Notes under the pieces: generated by a model | Told to the model about the DNA's origin: nothing | Database searches by the model: none | What the model saw: only the letters and a program-made list of their open reading frames with translations | In this document: positions 1 through 7,067 of the stretch, piece after piece | How the letters are laid out: every line of letters starts with the position of its first letter | How positions within the stretch are numbered: position 1 is the stretch's first letter | Source: a bacterium | GTDB taxonomy: Bacteria; Patescibacteriota; Microgenomatia; UBA1400; PJMF01 | DNA: 25,090 nt | Assembly (NCBI GenBank): GCA_900299155.1 | Contig: OMIS01000065.1 | Location: 1-25,090 of the forward strand | Direction: 5' to 3' | Position numbers and translations under genes: made by a program

Positions 1-27
1 AAGCGTTAACTTTGGTTTCTGTTTCAT
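1..27 (-). CDS. Start of a leftward gene cut by the window edge (partial, unknown)
   Basis: On the minus strand an ATG at 27 opens a reading frame of nine codons that runs off the window (MKQKPKLTL). A Shine-Dalgarno-like GAGAGGT lies at 38-32, four bases before the start, and a possible -10 box TAAAAT at 51-46. This would make 28-181 a divergent promoter region shared with the nuclease gene. The basic N-terminus is plausible for a real protein, but nine codons cannot identify a family. The call rests only on the ribosome site and the open frame, so it is tentative. Confidence 0.35.
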
Positions 28-181
28 ATGCACCTCTCAACCAGTATTTTACCTGGTCAAGTGGTGCTTTTCGTTTGCGAACTCATGATAGTGTTCACAA
101 TTCCGTGCAGTTTGCTGCACCAAATACAAGAAAATGTTGTATTATTGTTCCACAACGCGTGCAACAGACCGTTATATTCCT

Positions 182-1054
182 ATGCCAGATAAGTTTTCAG
201 CTACTTGGGTTTCACATAGTTCAATGAGTGATTTCCTCAAGTGTCCCAAAGCCTATTACTTAAATAATGTTTATAGAGATCCTCGTACCAATCATAAAAT
301 TCAGATTGTCAGTCCTGCATTGGCACTTGGGCAGACAGTTCACCAAGTTTTAGAATCCCTTTCGGTGTTACCCACTCAAGAGCGGTTTAAGCGGTCACTC
401 TTGGACCGGTTTTCAGAAGTGTGGAAAAATGTTTCAGGTAAACGAGGTGGCTTTACCAGTGCTTCCCAAGAAGCTCAGTATAAAGAGCGGGGGATTGAGA
501 TGTTACGCAACGTCAGCAATAATCCTGGTCCGCTTTTGAAGATGGCGGTAAAGATAAAAGCAGACTTGCCTCACTACTGGATCTCAGAACAAGATGAAAT
601 AATTTTATGTGGTAAAGTGGACTGGCTTGAGTATATTCCTGAAGATGATTCTGTCCATATTATTGATTTCAAAACTGGCAAGCGTGAAGAAGATGCGCGT
701 TCTCTGCAGCTGCCGATTTATTCGTTGCTCGTTCATAACACCCAGGGACGCAAAGTTTCTAAGCTCAGTTATTGGTATATTGCCACTAGTGCTGAGCCAG
801 TTGAAAAACCTTTGCCTGATCTGGAGTTAGCCTATGACCAAGTTCTCCAAGTGGCCAAACAAGTAAAGTTAGCTCGCAAACTAGGTAGATTCAAGTGTAA
901 TCATGGGGAAATGGGTTGCTTCTCCTGTAAACAACTTGAAAAAATTATCAAAGGTGAGGCTGAATTTATTGGTGAAAACGAGTATCATCAAGATATGTAC
1001 TTTATTCCTGATACAGCCGCTCAAGCAGAGGAAGAAGAAAGTTACTTACTCTAA
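182..1054 (+). CDS. RecB/Cas4-like PD-(D/E)XK nuclease with four-cysteine pattern
   Basis: A 290-residue protein of the PD-(D/E)XK nuclease superfamily (RecB/AddB/Cas4 type), likely acting on DNA ends in repair or recombination. Visible motifs: an N-terminal SDFLKCPKAYYL block with Cys21, a motif with His54, the acidic motif GKVDW with Asp147, the catalytic IIDFKTGK block (Asp162, Lys164), and the helix Q176-LPI-Y180. Three more cysteines, Cys239, Cys246 and Cys249, lie near the C-terminus. One cysteine before the nuclease core and three after is the arrangement that holds an iron-sulfur cluster in AddB and Cas4, so a cluster is inferred. The start at 182 is chosen because the upstream codons from 134 look non-coding; there is no ribosome site, and a TATATT box ends only 3 nt before the ATG. 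No cas genes or helicase are adjacent, so the specific pathway is unknown. Confidence 0.85.
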   Translation: MPDKFSATWVSHSSMSDFLKCPKAYYLNNVYRDPRTNHKIQIVSPALALGQTVHQVLESLSVLPTQERFKRSLLDRFSEVWKNVSGKRGGFTSASQEAQYKERGIEMLRNVSNNPGPLLKMAVKIKADLPHYWISEQDEIILCGKVDWLEYIPEDDSVHIIDFKTGKREEDARSLQLPIYSLLVHNTQGRKVSKLSYWYIATSAEPVEKPLPDLELAYDQVLQVAKQVKLARKLGRFKCNHGEMGCFSCKQLEKIIKGEAEFIGENEYHQDMYFIPDTAAQAEEEESYLL

Positions 1055-1065
1055 TATCTAATCGT

Positions 1066-1653
1066 ATGACAGATTCAATTACACTCAATAAGCAGATCCC
1101 AGATACTGCTGAAAAGGTATTCACAGGAAAGTTTTTTTCAATTTATCACTGGCCTCAAGAACTTTATGACGGTAGTGTCGTGACTTTTGAACGTGCTCGA
1201 CGTCCAGATTCAGCAGGCGTAATTGCGATTACAAAAAACAAAAAAATATTGGTAACACGACAAGAACAGCCATCACATAAACCATTCTGGGGGTTATTTG
1301 GTGGTGTTGTAGATGCAGGAGAAACGCCTGAGCAAGCAGCGAAGCGGGAGTTATTGGAAGAAGGTGGTTATCATGCAGATCGCTGGAGTCCATGGTTTAG
1401 TTTTCATCCATCGACGCGTATTGATTGGATGATCCATGCATTTGTGGCATATAACGTCAAAAAAATTCAAGAGCCACAGCCTGAACCTGGTGAAAAAATT
1501 GCGGTTCATGCAGTTAGTTTTGAGGATTTTTTAGAACTGGTGCAACAAGATGATTTCCGAGATCAAGAAGTGGCAATGCAGCTGATGAAAGCGATGCTTA
1601 ATCCAGAAAAAATGGAAGCAATCCAACGGCTATTTTTTGAGAATAGAGCGTAG
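1066..1653 (+). CDS. Nudix hydrolase, ADP-ribose pyrophosphatase-like
   Basis: A 195-residue Nudix protein. The full Nudix box (G-x5-E-x7-REUxEExGU) spans residues 80-102, with Gly80, Glu86, Arg94, Glu95, Glu98 and Glu99 all present; these bind the metal and cleave a nucleoside diphosphate linked to another group. The preceding sequence (RRPDSAGVIAI, then RQEQPSHKPFW) resembles ADP-sugar pyrophosphatases, where the substrate is ADP-ribose or a related nucleotide sugar. Substrate choice cannot be read from the sequence. It starts 11 nt after the nuclease stop and is probably co-transcribed with it; no Shine-Dalgarno is visible. Its last 24 nt overlap the end of the convergent cobW-like gene. 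Confidence 0.85.
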   Translation: MTDSITLNKQIPDTAEKVFTGKFFSIYHWPQELYDGSVVTFERARRPDSAGVIAITKNKKILVTRQEQPSHKPFWGLFGGVVDAGETPEQAAKRELLEEGGYHADRWSPWFSFHPSTRIDWMIHAFVAYNVKKIQEPQPEPGEKIAVHAVSFEDFLELVQQDDFRDQEVAMQLMKAMLNPEKMEAIQRLFFENRA

Positions 1654-2580
1654 GCTGTTTACTACCTCATTCGCCAGTGGCGCAATAGAAAAACCGATGC
1701 AGACGATAGAGTTTGTTGTGTTACTAAATCCTTCTGGTGCGGGTTCAAATGAAATACGACTCCCAACTTTATTGGCGATAATAATTTCTCCTGAGTCTAA
1801 ATGCACAAACCCTTTAACGCGGTAAATTGAACCTGGCAGTTCTGTTAAAAAAGCGCGCAGATCTGCTTCACTACAGCTTCCCTCTTCAGTAAGGTGAAAG
1901 GTAGAGATACCATCTTCAGCAAGATGATTTTGGTGGTCGTGATGAGCTTGGTGTGCAACTCCTTCTGCAGAATCGAGGAGTGCTGAAAGCTGTGTAGTGG
2001 AAAGTCCAAACGCTACTTGTGGGTGCAATCTCCCTTGAGGTGCTTCTACCACAGGTGAGTGAGTATTTAATTCTCGCACATATCCAACCACAGCTTGTTT
2101 ACGTTCTAAATCCGCCAGCTCGACTTTATTGAAAACCAGTAAGTCAGTAAACTTTGTTTGGTTTTGGGCAGTCTGGCTAAGATCTTTATATCCTTCAAAA
2201 TTAACAACATCAATCACGCTAATACTGCCATCACGCTCTAAACGTGGATGTGATTGAATCATCAAGGCAATTGCAGAGGGGTCTGCAGCTCCTGAAGCCT
2301 CAATAATCAATCTATCTGGGTGAAATTTTTCAATGATTTCATCAATCGCTTGAATGAACGGGCCGACTAGAGTACAGCAGATACAGCCATTGAGTAACTC
2401 TTTGGTGGCGATATTTTTACCCTGCATAATCTGACCATCCACGTTCTCATCACCGATCTCGTTTTTGATGTAGACCACTTGAACTCCACTTTGTTGCAGC
2501 TCTTCAATAAGATGGGAAATAATTGTAGTTTTACCTGAGCCTAAAAAACCTGAAAAAACAGTTGTTGGAACTTTTTGCAT
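1630..2580 (-). CDS. CobW/COG0523 family GTPase, putative metal chaperone
   Basis: A 316-residue G3E-family GTPase of the CobW/YjiA/ZNG1 group, which delivers metals (often zinc) to client proteins. The Walker A loop GFLGSGKTT is at residues 11-19. The family metal-binding motif CxCC is Cys66-Ile-Cys68-Cys69, and the Walker B-like block IIEASGAADP follows. The guanine-recognition motif reads FNKVELAD. A His-rich linker (HQAHHDHQNH) precedes the C-terminal CobW_C domain and fits metal handling. It lies 16 nt after prmC and is probably translated from the same leftward message; no Shine-Dalgarno is visible. The metal and client are unknown. The stop lies inside the end of the convergent Nudix gene. 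Confidence 0.88.
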   Translation of the reverse strand: MQKVPTTVFSGFLGSGKTTIISHLIEELQQSGVQVVYIKNEIGDENVDGQIMQGKNIATKELLNGCICCTLVGPFIQAIDEIIEKFHPDRLIIEASGAADPSAIALMIQSHPRLERDGSISVIDVVNFEGYKDLSQTAQNQTKFTDLLVFNKVELADLERKQAVVGYVRELNTHSPVVEAPQGRLHPQVAFGLSTTQLSALLDSAEGVAHQAHHDHQNHLAEDGISTFHLTEEGSCSEADLRAFLTELPGSIYRVKGFVHLDSGEIIIANKVGSRISFEPAPEGFSNTTNSIVCIGFSIAPLANEVVNSLRSILKK

Positions 2581-2596
2581 ATAATTGTCTTAAGAG

Positions 2597-3373
2597 TTAT
2601 GCCTGAAATGGCTGTTGTATATAGGTCAGCTTGGCAAATCTATTTTTACCAAAGCTATCTTGTATAACCATTACTTCAAAATACTGTCCAAACTCACGAA
2701 AGTCAACGACACTGTGAGATTCATCAATTTCCAAGAGGAGAACCCCACCTGGACGCAAGTGAACAATGGCTTGGTCGATCAGTTTATAAATCAACGTTAG
2801 CCCTCGTGGCCCTCCATCCAGTGCCAAGTTGGGTTCGTAGTCTGTCACAGAATGATCAAGTTCTCTCAGTCTCTCGGTGGGGATGTAGGGGAGGTTGGCT
2901 ACAATAATATCAAATGCATGTCGGTCAAAGTTCTTGAGTAAATCGCTTTCTATGAACGTAACTGGCGCATCATTCGGACTCAAAAACTCAGTCTGATTCT
3001 GGCGAGCCACAGCAAGTGCATCTTGTGAAATATCACCTGCGGTTATCGTCACCATATGTTTGATATATGCGAGATGTTTGACCACGACAATGCTAATTGC
3101 ACCGCTCCCTGTGCCAACTTCAGCAATTTTTAAGGATTGTGCTGTTTGATATACAGGCAGCTGTTCCGCGATTGTCTGCAGTACAAGCTCAACCAGCTCT
3201 TCAGTTTCAATTCGTGGTATGAGTACTGCTGGTGAAACATGGAGTGGCAGACCCGCAAACTCAGCGCGGCCAGTGGCGTACTCCACTGGCATCTGCTCAA
3301 GTTCTGCGGTTGATGCTTTGGCTTGATTACCGTAGCGGGCGAGCTGTGTTTGTTGATAAGGAGAAAGTGGCAT
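2597..3373 (-). CDS. prmC: PrmC/HemK-like release-factor glutamine methyltransferase, short N-terminus
   Basis: A 258-residue SAM-dependent methyltransferase. PrmC N5-methylates the glutamine of the GGQ loop in class I peptide release factors. Visible signatures: the junction LIPRIETEELVE (residues 51-62), motif I IAEVGTGSG (83-91), an acidic SAM-ribose motif AGDIS (112-116), and the catalytic N160-LPY163, where the usual motif is NPPY. Only about 28 residues precede the EYATGR segment, whereas E. coli PrmC has a helical N-terminal domain of roughly 75-80 residues that helps dock the release factor. So this protein has lost most of that domain. The gene has its own -10 box eight bases before the ATG, faces away from the dsbA-like gene, and leads into the cobW-like gene. 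A related HemK-like methyltransferase with another substrate cannot be excluded. Confidence 0.85.
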   Translation of the reverse strand: MPLSPYQQTQLARYGNQAKASTAELEQMPVEYATGRAEFAGLPLHVSPAVLIPRIETEELVELVLQTIAEQLPVYQTAQSLKIAEVGTGSGAISIVVVKHLAYIKHMVTITAGDISQDALAVARQNQTEFLSPNDAPVTFIESDLLKNFDRHAFDIIVANLPYIPTERLRELDHSVTDYEPNLALDGGPRGLTLIYKLIDQAIVHLRPGGVLLLEIDESHSVVDFREFGQYFEVMVIQDSFGKNRFAKLTYIQQPFQA

Positions 3374-3381
3374 GAATCGTA

Positions 3382-3387
3382 ATTATA
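3382..3387 (-). promoter_or_regulatory. -10 box of prmC, leaderless layout
   Basis: On the minus strand a perfect TATAAT occupies 3387-3382, with 8 nt between it and the ATG at 3373. Transcription would begin within about two bases of the start codon. No Shine-Dalgarno is present. Confidence 0.6.
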
Positions 3388-3480
3388 CCCAAATTTCTCC
3401 TTGCCAAGAAGCGGGGTTTGCATATACACTGTGTGGACTATAAGCTAGTTCACTCGTTTTGTACTAATTTGAAAGGATAC

Positions 3481-4263
3481 ATGAAACAAGAATCGCCATA
3501 TTCTTTTAACTCTTTCGTAAATTTCTTACAGCAAAATTTCGCACTGCTTGTTGTCGCAGCGCTATTTTTTGTGGGTGGTTTCTTTGTCGGTTCACTCTGG
3601 ACTGAAAATAGTATGCGCAAAAATGGAAGCCTTGCTGGCGCACCTGCTCCTGTGGCCGGTAATCCAAGTGATGCAGCTGCTGGGCCTGAAGGTCCTACTA
3701 AAGAGCAGTTAGCAAAGATGCCTGAACTTACCGCAACTGATTACAAGCTCGGTTCTAAAAAAGGTACAATCACTCTCGTTGAATATTCAGATTTTGAATG
3801 TCCTTTCTGTGCTCGGTTTCATCCAGTTACCAAGCAAATCTTAAAGGAATACGGTGATAAAGTTACTTTAGTGTATAGATACTATCCATTACCTTTCCAC
3901 CCAAATGCACAAAAAGCAGCAGAAGCAGCTGAGTGTGTCGCTAAACAGGGTGGCAATGATGCATTCTGGAAGTATGCAGATGCTGTGTTTGCTAAGCAAA
4001 ATGAGCTCGGTGGTAAATTGACTCCAGAAGCAATTACTGCAGCTGCTACACAAGCAGGTGCAAATGCAGCTACATTCAAGACATGTTTAGACAGTGGTGA
4101 GATGGCTGCTAAGGTCAAAGCTGACATGGATGGTGGTGCTGCAGCTGGAATCAATGGTACTCCAGGCACAATCATCGTCACTAAGGATGGCCCACAGGAA
4201 TTGATCCCAGGCGCATATCCATTTGAACAAGTCAAACCAATGCTTGATAAGTATTTACAGTAA
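3481..4263 (+). CDS. Membrane-anchored DsbA-like thiol-disulfide oxidoreductase
   Basis: A 260-residue protein with a thioredoxin fold of the DsbA/BdbD type, anchored outside the membrane, likely forming or shuffling disulfides in exported proteins. An N-terminal transmembrane segment lies at about residues 20-41, followed by an Ala/Pro/Gly-rich linker. The active site is Cys107-Pro-Phe-Cys110 within EYSDFECPFCARFH. The cis-proline loop appears as GINGTPGTIIV near the C-terminus. Two further cysteines (in AAECVAKQ and FKTCLDSG) sit in the helical insert and may pair. The start at 3481 is preferred over an upstream in-frame ATG at 3418 because AAAGGA precedes it and the signal anchor follows directly. 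No partner oxidase (VKOR or DsbB) is in the window. A strong terminator follows, so it is a single-gene unit. Confidence 0.9.
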   Translation: MKQESPYSFNSFVNFLQQNFALLVVAALFFVGGFFVGSLWTENSMRKNGSLAGAPAPVAGNPSDAAAGPEGPTKEQLAKMPELTATDYKLGSKKGTITLVEYSDFECPFCARFHPVTKQILKEYGDKVTLVYRYYPLPFHPNAQKAAEAAECVAKQGGNDAFWKYADAVFAKQNELGGKLTPEAITAAATQAGANAATFKTCLDSGEMAAKVKADMDGGAAAGINGTPGTIIVTKDGPQELIPGAYPFEQVKPMLDKYLQ

Positions 4264-4290
4264 TTCTGTAAAGAAGTTTTGAACCTCTGA

Positions 4291-4320
4291 GTCCCCAAGC
4301 AGTTCGCTTGGGGACTTTTT
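4291..4320 (+). terminator. Intrinsic terminator after the dsbA-like gene
   Basis: A perfect 10-bp stem (GTCCCCAAGC at 4291-4300 with GCTTGGGGAC at 4306-4315), a 5-nt loop AGTTC, and a TTTTT tract form a textbook Rho-independent terminator 28 nt after the stop codon. Confidence 0.95.
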
Positions 4321-4364
4321 GATTGAACAATGCGGACAATGTCTCGATCAGATCAAGATTTTTG

Positions 4365-4373
4365 TGGTATACT
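4365..4373 (+). promoter_or_regulatory. Extended -10 promoter, leaderless layout, for the 4382 gene
   Basis: TGG followed by TATACT (4368-4373) is an extended -10 element. Eight bases separate it from the ATG at 4382, and no Shine-Dalgarno is present. It follows the terminator of the previous gene, as expected for a fresh transcription start. Confidence 0.6.
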
Positions 4374-4381
4374 GCGGACTG

Positions 4382-5086
4382 ATGTCAAGAAAACGAAAAA
4401 AACGCGAATATAAGATGGTTTATTTCTTGTTTAGTTTTTGTCTAGTAGTGATGGCAACATACATCTTAGCTGCTCGCGGTGCGTATATTCCTTTTCTAAG
4501 CTTTTCACAAAATAGTACTGTTACTGCTACCCAAAATGCTGCAGACCAAACTCAAACTGATACTGACCTTGCTGCAACTGCTTCCGCTGCACTCTCAGAC
4601 TCAAACAACACAGATCAAACTAATACTTCCACCAGCTCAGCAGAACTCATTTGGCAAGGCGGAAGATATGAAGATCACACTATTGGCATAAGTCTAGAAA
4701 TCCCTGCTGGATGGATTATCCATACCTCTGCAGATGAAGTGGTGCCGGTCATAGAACTGTTTCCACCAAGTCACACAGAAACGACTGCTGCCACTCCTGA
4801 AAACATGGTAGAACGAGTGCAGATCTACAGACTTGATGCACTATTTGATAATTCAAAGATGGTAGAGGATTACGACTTTAAGATTCTTAATCGACAAATA
4901 ATCAAGGTAGGACAGAAGTATAAAGCGGTGCGCACGGATACCTATGCTGAAGAAGAAGGTATGAAGTGGTATAACACTTTTATTTTGATTGATAGCAAAA
5001 AAATTGGATTTGATTTTCTGGATATTGGCTTTTATGAAAAGCCCGAGACGCAAGCACTGCTTAACTCAATTGAGTTTTTAGAATAA
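4382..5086 (+). CDS. Single-pass membrane-anchored extracytoplasmic protein of unknown function
   Basis: A 234-residue protein I cannot assign to a family. It begins with a very basic stretch (MSRKRKKREYK), then one hydrophobic segment at about residues 12-30, which predicts an anchor with the C-terminus outside. A Thr/Ser/Ala/Gln/Asn-rich linker of about 60 residues follows (to about residue 88), then a compact domain starting at WQGGRYEDHTIGISLEIPAGW. The pattern of an early ISLEIPAGW strand, a central alpha/beta stretch and the closing LLNSIEFLE resembles the PsbP/Mog1-type lipoproteins found in many Gram-positive genomes, but this is a resemblance only. The start at 4382 is chosen over an in-frame TTG at 4319 because the promoter lies between them. 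It is flanked upstream by a terminator and downstream by the yqeY promoter, so it is probably monocistronic. Confidence 0.75.
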   Translation: MSRKRKKREYKMVYFLFSFCLVVMATYILAARGAYIPFLSFSQNSTVTATQNAADQTQTDTDLAATASAALSDSNNTDQTNTSTSSAELIWQGGRYEDHTIGISLEIPAGWIIHTSADEVVPVIELFPPSHTETTAATPENMVERVQIYRLDALFDNSKMVEDYDFKILNRQIIKVGQKYKAVRTDTYAEEEGMKWYNTFILIDSKKIGFDFLDIGFYEKPETQALLNSIEFLE

Positions 5087-5131
5087 GCATCCTGACATAA
5101 TCACAACTGGCAGAATTTGCCTGGTGTGCAG

Positions 5132-5137
5132 TACAAT
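5132..5137 (+). promoter_or_regulatory. -10 box and ribosome site of the yqeY gene
   Basis: TACAAT lies 22 nt before the ATG at 5160, and AAAAGGAG (5148-5155) supplies a good Shine-Dalgarno with a 4-nt spacer. This gene has a short leader, unlike several neighbours. Confidence 0.5.
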
Positions 5138-5159
5138 ACAACTACACAAAAGGAGTCGT

Positions 5160-5594
5160 ATGGCATTTAAAGATACATTACTTGAAGACATGAAGAATGC
5201 AATGCGTGCAAAAGACAGCATTAAGCTGGGCACAATTCGCTTTTTAATGGCCCAAGTTAAGAATATTGAGATTGATAAAGGTCCACAAACTGATGAGCAA
5301 GTGATGGATATCATTCGTAAGCAAATCAAGCAGATGAAAGAAGCTGTCGTGGAGTATGAAAAAGGCGGCAGAACCGATCTTGTTGAAGAAGAAAACAAAA
5401 AAATTGCTGTACTGCAAGCGTATTTACCACAGATGATGTCTAGTGAAGAGCTGGCAGCTATTGTAGAAAAAATAATTGCAGAAAATCCAGGCATGGCCAT
5501 GGGACAAGTAATTGGTGCGGTCAAACAGGCCACTGCTGGAACAGCAGAGGGTAGTGAAATTGCAGCACTTGTCAAACAAAAATTGGCAGCGTAA
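5160..5594 (+). CDS. YqeY-family protein (GatB/YqeY domain)
   Basis: A 144-residue protein matching the whole length of the GatB/YqeY family. The start MAFKDTLLEDMKNAMRAKD, the central KQIKQMKEAVVEYEKGGR, the block EEENKKIAVLQAYLPQMMS, and the ending MGQVIGAVKQ plus IAALVKQKLAA are characteristic. The domain is related to the tRNA-binding tail of GatB in the tRNA-dependent amidotransferase. The free-standing protein's function is not established; a role in tRNA-linked amidation is inferred from homology only. The ATG at 5160, with its strong ribosome site, is preferred to the in-frame GTG at 5124. Confidence 0.9.
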   Translation: MAFKDTLLEDMKNAMRAKDSIKLGTIRFLMAQVKNIEIDKGPQTDEQVMDIIRKQIKQMKEAVVEYEKGGRTDLVEEENKKIAVLQAYLPQMMSSEELAAIVEKIIAENPGMAMGQVIGAVKQATAGTAEGSEIAALVKQKLAA

Positions 5595-5657
5595 TTTTGC
5601 GAGTAGTGCGCTCCTGCGCAGCATCGTTTTACATTCATTTTTCAGTACGAGAACCAG

Positions 5658-5663
5658 TACAAT
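5658..5663 (+). promoter_or_regulatory. -10 box of the rodZ-like gene, 6 nt from the ATG
   Basis: TACAAT at 5658-5663 is followed by AGAGGT and then the ATG at 5670. If the box is used, transcription would start at or next to the ATG, so AGAGGT would not be part of the message. If another promoter is used, AGAGGT could act as a weak ribosome site. Confidence 0.5.
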
Positions 5664-5669
5664 AGAGGT

Positions 5670-6314
5670 ATGCGTCAAAAAACCGTTGGTGAGTTGTTGC
5701 AAGATGAACGGCTCAAACATGCGATTACCATTGCAGAATTGGCTCGTCGGACGAGAATCCGTGCCGAGTATCTTGAAGCATTAGAGCAAAATCAATTTGA
5801 TAAACTGCCTGCTGCTACATTTGTGAAGGCATACATCAAGATTTACGCATCTATTTTTGAGTTTGATTACCAACCACTTTTGCGGTTACTGCGCCGTGAT
5901 TTCAAGGAAAGCGCCAAAGGTACGTTAGTCCCGCAGGAATTTTTAACTCCCGTGCTTAAGAAACGGACGTTTGTGACTCCTGTGGCTTTAACAGTAGCGG
6001 CACTAGGTTTGATATTTGCCTGTATCATCGCCTATATTGGTTTTCAATGGTACAAGTTCCAACTCCCACCTGAAGTGACTATTACTGCCCCTGAAGAATT
6101 CTCTGTAGTTGGTCCTCAAACTCGGGTGGAAGGCACTACAGAACCAGATGCAATTGTGACGGTGGATTCTCAACCGGTTTCTTTACAACCAGATGGAAGT
6201 TTCAGTGCAGAAGCCAGTTTCTTAAAGGAAGGCGTGGGTACTATTAGTATTGAAGTGCGTGATGGCCGTGGCAAAACTACCAAAATTGAGCGAAATGTCC
6301 AAGTCCAGTTTTAA
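5670..6314 (+). CDS. RodZ-like protein: HTH, one membrane segment, outer Ig-like domain
   Basis: A 214-residue protein with RodZ architecture. Residues 4-75 form an Xre-type HTH_25 domain: TVGELLQDERLKHAITIAELA, then TRIRAEYLEALEQNQFDKLP and FVKAYIKIYA. Residues 105-128 form one transmembrane helix preceded by basic residues (KKR). The outer part (133-214) starts PPEVTITAPEE and looks like a bacterial Ig-like or Glucodextranase_B-type domain. In RodZ the HTH domain binds MreB and links the elongation machinery to the membrane. No mreB is in this window, so a link to cell shape is inferred from family only. Because the HTH may have lost DNA binding, a transcription-factor role is unlikely but possible. 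Downstream lie two other small membrane proteins. Confidence 0.85.
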   Translation: MRQKTVGELLQDERLKHAITIAELARRTRIRAEYLEALEQNQFDKLPAATFVKAYIKIYASIFEFDYQPLLRLLRRDFKESAKGTLVPQEFLTPVLKKRTFVTPVALTVAALGLIFACIIAYIGFQWYKFQLPPEVTITAPEEFSVVGPQTRVEGTTEPDAIVTVDSQPVSLQPDGSFSAEASFLKEGVGTISIEVRDGRGKTTKIERNVQVQF

Positions 6315-6387
6315 GTACGCTCGAGCATTCTGTTTTCTCGTTCGCTGCACTAGGTTCTGATTCTCTTCCAGAAACTTAACAAACTTC

Positions 6388-6396
6388 TGCTACAAT
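6388..6396 (+). promoter_or_regulatory. Extended -10 promoter for the 6418 gene
   Basis: TGC followed by TACAAT (6391-6396) is an extended -10 element 21 nt before the ATG at 6418. A weak ribosome site GAGG (6410-6413) lies 4 nt before the start. Confidence 0.5.
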
Positions 6397-6417
6397 AATT
6401 TTTAGAAACGAGGTTCT

Positions 6418-6690
6418 ATGGAATTATTACCGACAGTCTTTGCAGTAGTATTAATAGTTATCACCGTTGTGCTGGCAATTGTCGGCTATCAACTGGTCCA
6501 AGTTTTGCAAGAATTAAAGAAAACCTTAATCAAGGTAAACGCCACGATTGATACGGTCGAAACCAGATTCTCAGCTGTCGTAGAACCACTGCAACGTCTG
6601 GGTGGTGCAGCCACGGGTATTCGTACAGGCATCAAAGTATTTGAGATGTTTGTAGGGTGGTTGAACAGAGATAAGTCATCTCGAAAGTAA
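6418..6690 (+). CDS. DUF948-like small membrane protein
   Basis: A 90-residue protein with one N-terminal transmembrane helix (about residues 5-30, VFAVVLIVITVVLAIVGY) and a cytoplasmic helical tail with heptad-like spacing (LQELKKTLIKVNATIDTVETRF). Size and layout match the DUF948 family, often found beside YtxH proteins in Firmicutes, as here: the next gene begins 2 nt after the stop. The function of DUF948 is unknown; a general-stress role is sometimes inferred from the YtxH association. The two genes almost certainly share one message. Confidence 0.7.
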   Translation: MELLPTVFAVVLIVITVVLAIVGYQLVQVLQELKKTLIKVNATIDTVETRFSAVVEPLQRLGGAATGIRTGIKVFEMFVGWLNRDKSSRK

Positions 6691-6692
6691 CT

Positions 6693-7043
6693 ATGCAAGA
6701 CCAACAAAAAGATTCTGGTTCATTCATCACAGGCTTTGGAATGGGATTATTAACTGGTGCAGCAGCTTATTTTTTATTTGCTACTGAACAGGGTAAAGAA
6801 CTGCGTAAACGTGCTTTGGATGAATGGGATACTGCACAGAAAACTATTAGTGAAGAAGCAGGTGTGGAGCTCCCGAAGCGTTTGAAGCAACTGATGCAAG
6901 AAGCGGTTGGCTACTTCGCCGAAAGTATGCAAGAGATTCAGGATATTCATGAGGGTCGTGAGCTACCAGCACGAGCAGGAACTTCTACAAAAAAGAAAGC
7001 TGAAGCCCCTAAAAAAACCTCTGGCCGTTTCAAAGGTTTGTAA
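6693..7043 (+). CDS. YtxH-like membrane protein
   Basis: A 116-residue protein with an N-terminal GSFITGFGMGLLTGAAAYFL segment (about residues 8-29), followed by TEQGKELRKRALDEW. This Gly-rich helix plus S/T-x-GKELR signature is typical of YtxH (PF12732). The rest is an amphipathic helical region ending in a Lys/Pro/Thr-rich tail. YtxH proteins are small stress-linked membrane proteins of unknown mechanism. The gene follows the DUF948-like gene by 2 nt, and its end abuts the alaS promoter. Confidence 0.75.
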   Translation: MQDQQKDSGSFITGFGMGLLTGAAAYFLFATEQGKELRKRALDEWDTAQKTISEEAGVELPKRLKQLMQEAVGYFAESMQEIQDIHEGRELPARAGTSTKKKAEAPKKTSGRFKGL

Positions 7044-7050
7044 GATTTCA

Positions 7051-7059
7051 TGGTACAAT
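7051..7059 (+). promoter_or_regulatory. Extended -10 promoter of alaS, leaderless layout
   Basis: TGG followed by TACAAT (7054-7059) lies 8 nt before the ATG at 7068. This promoter also argues against the in-frame ATG at 7050, which would place the box inside the coding region. Confidence 0.6.
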
Positions 7060-7067
7060 TGCAGTCT

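Noticed and set aside
105..120. Hairpin GTGCAG-TTTG-CTGCAC
   Set aside because: No T-run follows on either strand, so it is not a terminator. It might be an operator, but there is nothing to support that.
12..227. A 71-codon plus-strand open frame, open to the window's left edge
   Set aside because: Its composition is not protein-like, it has no ribosome site, it overlaps the nuclease start and the likely divergent promoter region, and it matches no family.
5607..5628. Hairpin TGCGC-TCCT-GCGCA with a later TTTT as a terminator after the yqeY gene
   Set aside because: Only 5 bp and separated from the T-run by six bases; too weak to call.
5078..5638. A 186-codon minus-strand frame over the yqeY gene
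   Set aside because: Antisense to a well-supported conserved gene; Ser/Cys/Ile-rich sequence without a family match.
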